From positions 6,409,894 to 6,473,893 of the forward strand of contig NC_012873.2 in the NCBI RefSeq assembly GCF_000003195.3: a stretch of 64,000 bases of DNA. Direction: 5' to 3'. A program made the position numbers and the translations under genes. A model generated the notes under the pieces. It searched no databases, was not told where the DNA came from, and worked only from the letters and a program-made list of their open reading frames with translations. Below, one piece after another: positions 1 through 11,939 of this stretch. Position 1 is the stretch's first letter; each line of letters begins with the position of its first letter. This DNA is from Sorghum bicolor. Lineage: Eukaryota > Streptophyta > Magnoliopsida > Poales > Poaceae.

Positions 1-123
1 CGCCTGAGAGCATCTTGCTCTTGCGTTATTCATTCAACGGCCAAAAGGAAAATGACTACTTCTATAACTCCTGTTTAATTATTAACAGCGTACGTTGGGA
101 AAAAGCAGCATTTGTGAACAGCT

Positions 124-3100
124 TCAAGCAGCCTTGTTCTTGCAGTAGTTCTCCAGCCACTCCATGGTGACACTCTTCGGCCTCTCAAGTGGCAGGCCAA
201 GGGCACGGTCCCAGATGAGCTGCATCATAAATAATCAAACAAAATTAGTCGGCAGAATTACTAATACGAAACTATATAAAGAGAAGGAAGAAGGCAGACC
301 TGAGATCCTATCCCCATGCTTCTCGAAACACCGAACAAGACAGTGTAATACCTGCACAGATAGTGTTCCAGACATGAGTGCTCAATCAGAACTAGGTATG
401 CTAAGTAAAATAAAAATAAAAATAAAATAAATTGGTATCTAAATGACAAGCATAAATATACCGTGCTTCAGATAGTCCAAAGTGGTTCAGCAAAACTCCA
501 CTGTGAGCATCAACATTCGGCCAGGGGTTCTTGACCTGAGAAAACACAGGCAAGAATGGTGTTCATAACCAGTAAGCTGAAACCAAAAAAGTGGGATCAC
601 AATCTGGCACTACATTACCTTGCCCAGCTCAGTGAGGATCGGAGGTACAACTTCATACAACTTGGACACCTGTAACCGAACATTACACTTAAAATCATTC
701 AACTCAAGAAAGTAAATGCAATTAGATAAAAAGGTTCCAGACCGACCAATTGGAAAAGTGGATCCTCGGGCAAATGCTTCAGGGCAAACTCCCTTTGACA
801 TGAATACCGTGGGTCCGTCTTACGCAGAACTCCATGACCAAACCCAGGAACGACCTGTGATTGAATGTAAGCAACAGTGCACACAGACCATCAGAGAGAG
901 CACTTTCATAAACAGTCAACTCTATCAGACCTGCTGCACATCATTCAAATCTCAGTGAATTGATATAGCCTTCCTATGCGAAACAGAACTGCGTTCAAGC
1001 ATGCTCACAAACACTAGACCTCAGTGAACTGATATACCTTTCCACTCTTTAGTGTCTTCCAGACATAGTCTTTGAGTTGATCTGTTGTAACATCACTCCC
1101 AGTTTCCTCAATTACAGATTTGATCCATAGAAGCACTTCCTGCAATTTATGGTAAGTTCATACACACCACAACAGCAAGTATATAGAAATACAAGTGGCA
1201 GGAAAATGTAATTCTTCTTTCAGAGATGAGGTGCATTACATATCAAGTGAGTGACCAAGTAAAAAATAGTACTCCCTCCATCCCCAAAACAATGCACATC
1301 TTGCTTCTTCAAATAAGTTTCTTATGAAAATATATTCTATGATTAATCTAATGATACTTATTACACATCCCAAATACTATTAGTTTTTTTATATATGTTT
1401 GGTCAAACTTAAAAAGTTTGACTCCTCAAAAAAACGAGACATGTACTCTTTTGGGCGAAAGGAGTAAAATGGGTGCAAGTGGGGCCAGGGGTGGGAATTT
1501 TTTCATGGAAACCTTTTTTTTCAAAATCCACAAGTAAAACAAAGCACAAGGCGGAGATTAAGTACCAGATCAGATCTAGTATGTCAAACTGAGCATACCT
1601 GATTTGCAAGGCCATGCAGCGGCCCAGCTAACCCATTCAGAGCTGCTGCGAAAGAAAGATAAGGATCTGACAGAGCACTCCCAACCTGCATGTGAATGAC
1701 CACCATGAGACAGAAGATAAAGTTAAAGCCTAGGACATGGCAAAAAAAACACCAGCAGCTAGCAGGTTGCAAGCAATTATAGGATTAAAATGGCCAGTGT
1801 CGAACAGCTCTACTCCAACCTAGATGAAACTGTGAATTAAGAGCACACAATAAATATACTTCTACAACTACAATGATCCATGGGTGGCGTTGATCTCTGT
1901 TAGTGTGCAGGCAGTGGAAATGCTGGTGGTAGCCTTAGTATGCTATCTCTTAGATGTCTGGTTCTTCCTTCTTGTAGTTTCTAATCACTCTGTATGAATC
2001 TTTTGTATTTCCGTCCTAGTTAATGGAAATGGGGAAAAAAAAACTACAATGATCCCCGACCCTCTTCCAAAGGTGACACACATTATGATCCTACATCACA
2101 TGGAGCTCCTGATCTACAATAGCCCACACAGGGGGAAACTGATAGAGTGTAACAACAGATCCCACTACTGTTAGAACCAAAATTTTAAACTCACTACTAT
2201 GGAATACAACAAACATGGAGCAAGGAATACAATTGAATCCTGACAAATCATGATTAAATTAGCAAAGTACCAGCTAAAACTAACCCTCTTATCCTGTTCC
2301 AGGTTCCAGTTCCCAATAAGTGCTATCATGCACTGTTTAAAGAGGTATTTCCAGATCAATTCAGTTTGTTTTAACAGTACATACTACAGTATCACACGAT
2401 GCTTAATAATCACATTGCACCAAACCAAAAGCAAAGTGCCATGATGGTACAAGATAAGGTATCACACTGACAGCTGTCATTATCTTGGCATGTTAAGAAA
2501 AACACTAATGAAAAAAAAATCAAGATCACAACAAAAGAACAAATATTACCAGATGACCAGTATGAGCACTGACATTCCCACCTTCATGATCACTAGAAGA
2601 ACACAAGTCATAGTATGAAAACAAGTACTTCTGAAACATAACAAAATTACAAACAAGGATGGATGCAAAATTACGTGTGAATTGTTACATAGAGCCGCAT
2701 CAGCTCCAGCATTTTGGGGTCGTCAAAACCAAGCATGTGTGAGAAATTTGCCGCATAATCCAGAGAATTATCAGCTTCTATTGATTTTCCACCCTTGAAA
2801 ATTCTTCAAAGAACAAATGAAACAATGTTATTCACTAACTATAAAATTTGCACACAACTTTAACTTCACGAAATTTGACTGGTGTCACCTCCAGTAAGCG
2901 TATTAAAAATTGAAGCATTTCTGAACAAAAGCTACCTGCGGTAAACATAAGAAGCCACTGGTGGAAGCCGAGCAATCAAATTTAAGCAGTCTTCATAAGT
3001 AGGCTCCCAAAACCTATACAAACAATAATTGTGAACACCATGGAGAGCAACCATTGAACACATAGAAAATGGGTGGCTGTATAAATCCCAAGTTTACTTT

Positions 3101-5477
3101 GATTTTGGCAATCCATTGTCGTATGCTTTTTGAAATTCGCTCTCAACCTGAAATGGGGTTTAAAAATGGAAAACTAAGTCACTTTCAAGGCTTTAGAATT
3201 TAAAAACAGCATTCAAAACACAATGGGAAATTGATTTAAATACCACTGGCATCCAGTTCTAAAAAATGCAAGGAAATTGCAAGGAAATGTGATTTAATTT
3301 CACAATTGTGATATTATACTTAGAAAAGACAGCATGCCAGAAGTGGAAGGACTCACCTGAAGAGCCATTACCCCCGTGGTAAACTGTGTCATAGGATGTG
3401 CAGTTACTGGGAGAGCATCTATTGCCTTATAGACATGAGCTGCAAACATATTAATTATAAGCTATTAGAGAGCAAAGTGGCAAGATAGAGCATATAAACT
3501 TAAAACAATCGTACTAACAGAAACATATAGACCTCTCTACTAATGTATGCTATCGTTGAATTTTAGAATAGGGATTAGGGAGACATTAGAATCAATTGAG
3601 TCAGATGATTTGTAGATTTAATTGGTCAAAACAGTAACACAAGTATCCAGCAGTGTGCTCAAAATACCTGGGACAGTTGAGCGCGCAAGCAATTCCTTTG
3701 ATAGAGCATCAACTTGCTCTTTGGTTGGGACCTGAAACAAGAAAAAACCCACAGGCTTAAAACTTATAGAAATAGGGTGAGAATTGGAGAAAACTGAAAT
3801 ATATTAAAGGAATGGCAATACAAAGATAAGCAAGAAATATGTCCCCATTCTTAATCAACAATAAATATTTCCTAGTTTTACGGAACACCTTTGGCACATT
3901 TGTAAATCAAAATTAAATGATATATAGGCAGGCCACAGGCATATACCTTCCCCGTCAAAAGAAGCCAAAGGAGACCCTCAGGCAAAGGTTCACCACCCTT
4001 AACTGCGGTTGGCAGCACTTTCTGGCACTCTGGAATTGAGAGGCCCCTAAAACGAATACCCTGGATAGAAAAGAAGTGGTTATTAGTGCATGAATGTTGT
4101 GATTCATTGCTTCACTTTGAAGTTCATAAATATGTTAATGTCGAAACTAGATTTATTACATCCAACAACAAAGATGATGAGTGATGTGCATCCAAGCCAT
4201 TCAGGTTTGACAAGCTCAAAATCAACCCCAATAACGAAACAAGAAATGCAGCTATCATGCTAAAAGAAAATGCCTTATAAACAATTATAATCTTCAATTA
4301 CGGCGAACTCGTGTGCTATAGTAAGTTCTTAGAAAAATTTCCATGTACCTTCTATAGATCTTTTGTAATATTTAATTCAATTTGGAACTGTGTACATATT
4401 TTGACATAGAATGGGCATGAGCTAACTGTACACTACGCTAGCATAGCATCATGAAGAGAATGCATGCAAGATTACCTCCTCTGGGTCAAGCAGGGATGTT
4501 TCCCAAAGCATTCCAGTCATCCCTCTCATTCCACCAAGGACCTGTAGGAACATTATTCAGGAATTTCACATGATGAGTTAATATATACTCTAGAAAAGCA
4601 ACAGAACTATCCATAGACAATTGATACGTAGTATATCATACCATATCCACAGTTATGTTTCCAAGCTGGACCTTTCCATGCTCTGACTTAAGCTTCTTTA
4701 AGCGATCCTGTAACAAGACAGACTAACATCTGAGAACAGCAAGGCCAGATGAACAGGTGTTCATATTTCACGAAGACAAGTGGTGAAATAAACCAGGTGT
4801 GAATTTGATTCTCTTAGACTTATAAATTTGGCAATTACTGCTAGGTGCAAAACGAATGTGTGCAGACTAATTGCCTCTGACAGAAGAGGGAAGAGAATTG
4901 ATGTAACAGTAGATGCTACTTTCAGACAAGCAATTGCTTTCATGTTCCACCGCATGTTGAGATGAATTGATGAAAATATATCGGATACAGAAATACGTGA
5001 GCTAAACGAAAAGGGATTGACACTATTTGCTAGTATTGGCTAAAGGAACAGAAGATAAGGCATCAGATACCCCAGGAACTTTTCGACTTTACAACATTTA
5101 CAGATGGTCTAAAAGCAGCAAACCTGTTGTTCCGGAATCAATTCCTGCATCTGGGACTTAAGATCCTGCATTTGCAGAAACACGATCAGCATCCCATCCA
5201 GAGTACACAAAACTCTACCACAAGGTAGAACAGGAAGACGAACTGTCTTACGAGATCGGACGCGCTCTGCATCTGCAGCCATCTCACACCACCCAGCGTG
5301 GTGGCCTCCTGCGCCTGCCAACAACAACAGCAACAGCACGGGAAACAAAAAATCTCAGCACCAAGCCCACAATCGGTGAAACGGCACGACACACAAAAGC
5401 GCCACCGCTAAACGGACACCACTCACCATGCGGGATCGCAGTCTCGAGACCGCGGTGAGGCCCCGGAAGAACGCCAT
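124..5477 (-). CDS. Citrate synthase, mitochondrial (19 coding exons)
   Basis: Condenses oxaloacetate and acetyl-CoA to citrate, the entry step of the TCA cycle, in the mitochondrial matrix. Translating the minus-strand exons with GT-AG borders gives a protein of about 470 residues, the usual length. It starts [17 protein letters not shown], an Arg-rich presequence without acidic residues, and ends [10 protein letters not shown]. Active-site motifs are intact: DHEGGN (exon near 2.56 kb), GPLHGLAN (exon 1600-1686) and RKTDPRY (exon 750-860), carrying the two catalytic His and the Asp of the family. The last exon is 124-219. Nineteen coding exons can be followed, from MAFFRGL (ending near 5430) to the last. 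The start at 5477 is the first ATG and fits the presequence. A 5'UTR intron is likely at 5506-5754 (donor GTAAGC, acceptor TGCGCAG). A Stowaway MITE lies in the intron between about 1140 and 1600. Family assignment is very secure; exact internal exon ends were read by eye. Confidence 0.95.
1272..1464. mobile_element. Stowaway-like MITE in a citrate synthase intron
   Basis: Starts CTCCCTCCATCCCC after a TA and ends with a degenerate ...GGAG before a TA. Such ends with a TA target duplication mark grass Stowaway (Tc1/mariner-type) MITEs. It contains no coding sequence and is intronic. Confidence 0.6.
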
Positions 5478-5900
5478 GGCCGGAGCGCTCGGCTACGACC
5501 GCACCTGCGCAGACACAGCAACCAAACCAACAGACGATCTCATCAGGTCACCAGCGCAGCCGAATTTAACAGAAACCCCCCGAGGAAACTAGGGGAAGCA
5601 AACGGATAATTACTGCTCCGCCCCCCACCACGCAGCGAGCGAATCCGCGACACAGATTGGAGACGAAGATGGGATTGAGTTCGAAGGCTCGCGATGGAGA
5701 AGAGATCCCAATCACAGCGAATAAAAACGAAAAATCAGGCCTAGACTTGCTTACCAAGGAATGGAGAGATGAACACGGGCAGGCAGGCGGGCGAGGACGG
5801 GGGCGCGTGTTCCGCGGCGAGGGAGGAGGGGAGCCTGAAAAGTTGGGGGAGGAATGGGGGCTGGTCGTCGTCGGTCTCGGTTGGTGAGGGGCGAGCCGAA

Positions 5901-5906
5901 TTTATA
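5901..5906 (-). promoter_or_regulatory. TATA box of the citrate synthase gene
   Basis: On the minus strand the sequence reads TATAAA, about 425 bases upstream of the start codon. Roughly 30 bases downstream (near 5870) would begin a 5'UTR exon running to 5755, followed by a 5'UTR intron. Position and motif are seen; the transcription start is inferred. Confidence 0.6.
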
Positions 5907-6075
5907 CGGGGGGTTGAGGAGTCCGGTGCCACCACCATTCCAGACGCCGCCTGCCGGACACATACACATATGGCCCCATTAATATCTTTCAGATGCCTTT
6001 TGGATTAAAATTTCAAGTTTTTGCTATTTTGGGGAGTTAAAAGAAATCGAAGTTTCATAAACAAATTTGTAAATA

Positions 6076-6303
6076 CTCCCTCTGTCCACCCGCTTTTCAA
6101 AAAGTCGAACGATGTAAAATTTGACTAGAATAGTATAAAAATATATTAATCTTTATGATGCAAAATAAGTATGAATAAGTTGATCATACAATTCATTTTC
6201 TAATAAATTTAGTTGGTGAAATAAATGTTAAAATTATTTACTATAAACTCAATCAAAATTAAACTAGTTTGGTATAGTTGCATTGTTTAGTGAATGGGGG
6301 GAG
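6076..6303. mobile_element. Stowaway MITE
   Basis: Bounded by CTCCCTCTGTCC at the left and GGGGGGAG at the right, each next to a TA dinucleotide. It is AT-rich inside, about 228 bases, and lies just upstream of the citrate synthase promoter. Confidence 0.7.
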
Positions 6304-7305
6304 TATATAGCTATAACTATAAGTGTTTTCTAACAAGCAGTTTGAATTATATTATGGCCATTTTGCGTTGGATTTGAGATATTGGAAATGGTGGGAGAAA
6401 ATTATATCTGAGACGACAATTTTGTTTCGTCTTTCTAGTGAAAGGGTCCTTTTCTTTTTACATGGATGGAAGGCTGTTTTATGTTTCAACAAAGCTCAAA
6501 ATGGGTACAAAAGAACACAAGTACATACGACTTTTGAGCTAAGCATGAAGGGACGTCCCTTTCAATCGACCATAATATGGGATTTCAGATGAATGAAAAA
6601 GATGCTTAAGAGACAGAGATGGGCTATAGTTACAAACTAAAATACTGTGTACAATGAGGAATGGTACAAAGTACGAGCCAGAAAACGTGATGCAACGCGT
6701 GCTTCTTCATGTCGACTCCCCAGGAAAGAAAGGGACATCGGTTTTTGGCTCTCCTGAGGTAGATTGTTGTGACACATGATCCTGATTGTTTAGAAAGGTT
6801 GATTGAATAATCTACAGGTCAATGATTTGAATTTGGTAGCTAGGCCACACTTTGCCACCTAGAAAGCGAGACGGCACCACACTTTCATAGAAAAAGATCG
6901 TTGTAGGGTTCTTTTTCTTAGGAAAAAAAAACGACATTTGAGGGTCCTTTAGTTTTAAGTGCACATTTGATCTTTTGTGTTAAGTGCACCTCTTGAAAAT
7001 CAGCAGTTTGACTTGGATATTTTCCTGGAAGATCATATTTTAGGTGCTTGATTTTTAAGGTGATTTCAGGTAACACTTTTAGGTGCTTGACGGTCAATGA
7101 TTTGTTATTTGTCTTTGTATCATTACTTATCAAAATTTTGTCAATATATATATATATAAACAATTATAATTTGTTAATAGTCTTTGTGCCAATATATAGA
7201 TAACATTTTGTCAGGTTTATGATTTTGTCTAAGGGGTTTTTATTCTTGGAACCGAAATTGCATATATGTTGACATAAATTACAATGAGCTAAACTTGCGA
7301 TTTTA
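6304..7305. other. Intergenic DNA, no gene seen
   Basis: AT-rich spacer between citrate synthase and the CCCH gene. The open frames here are short and have no recognisable domain or plausible splice structure. A short TA microsatellite lies near 7143-7158. No RNA gene was recognised. Confidence 0.5.
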
Positions 7306-7549
7306 GGCCTTGTTTAGTTCACCCCAAAAACCAAAATGTTTTCAAGATTCTCTATCACATCGAATCTTTCGGCACATACATGAAGCATTAAATATAGACG
7401 AAAATAAAAACTAATTGCACAGTTTTACTGTAAAATCGCGAGATGAATCTTTTGATCCTAGTTAGTCCATAATTGAATAATATTTGCCACAAACAAACAA
7501 AAGTGCTACAGTAGCGAAATCCAAAATCTTTTCGCATCTAAACAAGGCC
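7306..7549. mobile_element. Tourist-like MITE, GGCCTTGTTTAGTT family
   Basis: Terminal inverted repeat GGCCTTGTTTAGTTC at the left and AAACAAGGCC at the right. TTA occurs directly outside both ends (7303-7305 and 7550-7552), the PIF/Harbinger target duplication. The interior carries CGGCACATACATGAAGC, shared with further copies near 16.2, 50.7, 60.4, 60.6 and 61.3 kb. Non-coding. Confidence 0.85.
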
Positions 7550-7927
7550 TTAGTATAAAAATATATGCTCTAATAACCGACAGCTGTTTTTTTTTCAAAA
7601 AGAAAACTGCAAAAGGGAACGGCGTCCTCGTGGTAGTAGATAAACGGAACGGGGAACAGTCTTGCAAAGCAAAGAAGAACTACTGCGTAGGCACCGCGGA
7701 CCGCTAGCTCTTTGGGCTGAGATGACAGGTGGGCCTAGCCCACTTAATCTGCGGCCCATCGGTCGCTTCAGTGATTCCTCCCCACTCCACACGCTTCTCG
7801 CTTCCCCTCGTTCACCGCTGCCGGGACAGCTCTTCTTCCGCAACGGCAAGGCCACACGCTCCTGGCCGCGGCTGTTCGCAGCGCAAACCCTAACGGAGCC
7901 AACGGAGGCGCGCGAGCGGAAGCATCC

Positions 7928-10241
7928 ATGGACGGCGGCCGCAAGAGGGGGAAGGCCGACGGCGCCAAAGGGGCCTCCGCCGGCGCGAAGCGGTCGCGAG
8001 GTGAGTGGACCGCAGCCCGCCCTCGCTCTGGTCGCGAACCCCGTTCCTCTCGGGACGTGTTTCCTCGTTTGGCGGCTGTTCAACTTTCGTAGGGCGTTGC
8101 GCCTCGGAGCCTCGGGGGTTAGTGGGGTTTGAGCTGTTTGCTATGTCTGGGTTTGGGGATTCCGGGGAAGCTGCCCGGTGCGGTGGTCAGGTCGGATCTG
8201 AGGGCACTGAGGCTGTTGATCGGTGAAACGAGAATCGTCTAGTTCCCCCAAGTTTCGTGAACTCGGCGCGTAATATTGTTTTTTCGTATGTGGGCAATCT
8301 TGTCGTTTGGGTTAGGCATTGGGCTTATTTGTTGCATTTTAGCCTGAAATCATTCATATAGTGCGCGGGTCTCTTTCGATTACTGGGGTTTATGAGTTTT
8401 TTTTTATTGTTGGCTTGCTGTGTCTCCTGCCCAATCGATAATTTGGTCACAGATACCAGCTCAAAGTCCACTTTGCGTTTAAATTAATGCACTACGCTGA
8501 TGCAGACAAGGCCTCATTAATGTTCATTCTTTTATACGGGGATTAGTAAAATTAGCAACATATTAACCTGGCCCACATAATTAATTTGATGTAACAGAAT
8601 CGGAGTCATTTCAAAGTGGCGTAGGAAGCAAATCGAAGCCATGCACCAATTTTTTCAGGTTATAATCCAACTTAAAATGAACTTCACCTGGTAACATTCA
8701 TTCTACATAGCTGCTTATTTCAATTAAAATTTACTTGCCTTTGTTGTAAGAATATTTTATTGCTAACAGAATAGTTAAGAAATATTGTGCTACAGGTTCT
8801 CCTAATCCAGCTTAAGAACATTACTGGAGTAAAATTGGAATGCACATGAACCTTTGAAAGATGCAACAGCAGTATAAGACAATAAGGATATCTAACCCTT
8901 TTCAGATGAACAATCAGTTGCTGTCATGATGCAGTGGCATTTGCTCAAATTGAGAAAAAGAAGTTTGAGCACATGACTTGGGAACTGCAATTGAACACCC
9001 ATCTTGAAATTGTGCCACCTATATCCTTCTCCACCTACAAAATTTTCCTAACATTTGGTTCTGCAGGGATAACTTTACTTCCTTGTAGTTTGAAATTATT
9101 ACATCAGTAGCTGTTAATAAATGCTCACTGCCTATATTTATGACATTTACATTTTTTTTTCTTGTTTAACCATGATGTAGTGCTAAAAATTTAATGTTGG
9201 GATCTAGAGCACATGTTAGCGATGTCCTTGAGCCCAACATCTGACATGTATCTATTCCTGAATATTATTTTCACAGCATGGCAAATATTTGCAGTTAAGT
9301 CATGTTAGATTTTTCTTCAGATTATTGTAATGTCGGTCGATGGTAGTACATCACTATGTTCAGCAATTCACATTCAAGAATGCTGCTTAGTTTTGTTTTC
9401 TTCAGCTGATGTCATCATTTGTAATCATATATTCGTTATTCAGATGCTTCTTCAGTTGCTTATCCTGATAATATTCTCATCATGCAGTACTTCTGGTTGT
9501 CCCTTTGGTGAGGGCTGCCATTTTCTCCATTACTTCCCCGGTGGCTACCAGGCAGTTTCAAAAATGACCAATCTGGGTGGCACAACAATTGCATCTCCTG
9601 GAAGAATGACGATGGACGGGCCACCTACACCCACCGTGAAGACTCGCTTGTGCAACAAGTACAACACTGCAGAGGGATGCAAATGGGGTGACAAATGCCA
9701 CTTTGCACATGGTGAAAAGGAGCTTGGCAAGCCTAAGTTGATGGGCAGCTATATGCCACCTCCCATGGGGCCAAGACCCACTGGTCATTTTGCACCTCCA
9801 CCAATGGCCAGCCCTGGCTTGGCCACTCCAGCTAGCTTCGGCGCTTCTGCCACAGCCAAGATCAGTGTTGATGCATCCCTTGCAGGTGGCATCATCGGGA
9901 GGGGTGGAGTAAACACAAAACAGATATCCCGAGTCACCGGGGCAAAGCTGGCCATCCGGGACCATGAATCAGACACCAGCTTGAAAAACATTGAGCTTGA
10001 GGGCACCTTTGATCAGATCAGGAATGCTAGTGCTATGGTCAGTGAGCTTATTGTCAGCATCAGTGGCAATGCCCCTCCACAGGCCAAGAACCCAGCTGGC
10101 GGTACTCATCGTGGTGGACGCACAGGAAGCAACTTCAAGACCAAGATGTGTGAGAACTTCGCAAAAGGGTCGTGTTCGTTTGGCGACAAGTGTCACTTTG
10201 CCCATGGTGACAATGAGCTGCGCAAGCCTGCTGCTGCTTGA
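7928..10241 (+). CDS. CCCH zinc-finger / KH-domain RNA-binding protein
   Basis: Predicted RNA-binding protein with three CCCH fingers and one KH domain, of the plant C3H14/C3H31 type; a role in mRNA control is inferred from the family. Exons: 7928-8000, 8598-8658 and 9488-10241, all with GT-AG borders; they join to 295 codons plus stop. Finger 1 spans residues 40-59 (C-x8-C-x5-C-x3-H) and is split by intron 2. Finger 2 is residues 100-119 (CNKYNTAEGC then KCHFAH). Finger 3 is residues 266-284 (CENFAKGSC then KCHFAH). The KH domain is about residues 168-240, with GIIGRGG as its GxxG loop. The N-terminus MDGGRKRGKADG is basic and could act as a nuclear signal. The long frame opening at 9330 reads back through intron 2; the true start is the ATG at 7928, required to complete finger 1. 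It converges with NSE4. Confidence 0.92.
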
Positions 10242-11939
10242 GATCTATGCCCTGTTTCATACCTCAGTAGTCATTAGTCAATGTAACTCTAAACGTCGTC
10301 TCTGATGATGGATTTGCTGACTTCTTTAGGCCTGCGCTACAGATTTACTGACTTCAGGGCTACTACTGAATTTGCGGACTTCTTTAGGCCCTCGCTATTG
10401 CCAACAGAATTTGTTTTCAGCATTCTTCTTGAATGTTATGTTATGAACTACTTAGGTAGTATGTTACTAGGACCCGTTCAAGAAGAAAAGTGTTTGATGC
10501 TGCTGATTGGCATAGTATCTCTAATCTCTGTGCCAGAGCTTGTGACTATTTTGTTATGGTCGGTTCCAATTGTTAAACATAGGCCCCCTTTGGCAAAAGA
10601 AGCCACTTCACTCTAGGAGCCACCGAAAGCCAGAGAAGCCACGGCAGGCTGGTTTCAGCTTCGGTCGTGATGTCGTTTCTCGCGGAGCCGTTTCGTAGGT
10701 TTTCAGTTTTCACATTGAGCTAGGATGCGGGTAATGGTTCAGTTCTGTAGGTGTTAGTGGGTTGCTAGTCCTTGCAAGTTGCAAGATAGCAAGAGTACGG
10801 TAACTGAACAAATTTTAAGGCGTCAAGCATAAAAGAATGGGACACCATCATTCATCAGCCGACATGAAGATCAAAATGGCTAGTTTGAGTCGGAGCCAAC
10901 GAGAGCAAACCACCTGGCGACCATCGCCAATCATGGAGGAAGAGGTCGAGGAGCAAGAGCAACCAACTCCACAAGTGGGCAATCGAGGAGAGAAGAGGGC
11001 CAATGTCATCGGTCATCGTCGTCGACAGCCGAGGATCGGCAACTGAAGACACCTTGTTGCCGTCCTCGTCGGCAAGGATGGCGCCTAGAACTAGTAGAAT
11101 AGAAAGCTTGGCCATGGTTGAGGATCAGCAGATCACCCTGCCGTTTTTTATTGGCACAGCTGGTCAGCTGCTGCCGCCTGCTAAGCTTTGCCGCCGCCAG
11201 ACAAGCTTGGCCGTGGACAAGGATTCACAAATCAGCCTCAGGCTGCCTGCCTCCATATCCACAGAAATGTATGTACCGAAGGTTACAAAACACCTCTACA
11301 CTAGATTTTGCTTGTACAGGATGTATCAGCTACTGTATATCTATAGGCTGTAGCAACGTGTGATGTGTCTGGGATTTTGAAAATAGGCCGACCTGTTGGC
11401 TAGATTTTGCAACACAGGAGTATGCAGTAATTAAGCTGGCATGGTTTGAGAAAGCTCAGGAACACGGACGGTGTGTTGTGTACATCGAACTCCTCAACTG
11501 AATTGAACCGACGTACAATGTCGCAATTCTATGTTAGAGAATTCCAGCCATATGTTGTTGGCTTGTTGCACTAGCTCACAAGCTAAACAACTAGCTCAAG
11601 CTGTTATCGAGCCAAAATCTGAACTTTTAAGTTTTAACTGATGATTTCTTAACAAGATTACCTGAGCCACAACGAGACATGCTGCTAGTTATTCAGCCCT
11701 ACCAAGACCATTATGTAGTTGTGAGATTTGAGCTGAAGTTCATATAATGGGAATTTAGTTACATTCCCTACTTCTCACAGAGAAGCACGAGCGGTGCTAA
11801 GAGCCTAAGACAGCATGCATAACTGTCCTACAGACCTAGTGTAAGATAAGTCACTCAAGCTAAGGCAATTTTTTACATACAGACAAAAAAACAAGGCAGG
11901 CCTGCCTGCCTACACTACTCATGCCAAGCAATTGCTAGG
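10242..11939. other. 3'UTR and spacer between converging genes
   Basis: The first few hundred bases should be 3'UTR of the CCCH gene and the last ones 3'UTR of NSE4. Around 10308-10396 a phrase close to TGCTGACTTCTTTAGGCC recurs imperfectly, a small local duplication. Open frames at 10.8-11.4 kb have no domain I recognise. No supported gene. Confidence 0.5.

Noticed and set aside
7595..8132. Long overlapping frames on both strands around the first CCCH exon
   Set aside because: Composition artefacts of the GC-rich first exon and leader. The true coding part is only 7928-8000, shown by splicing that completes zinc finger 1.
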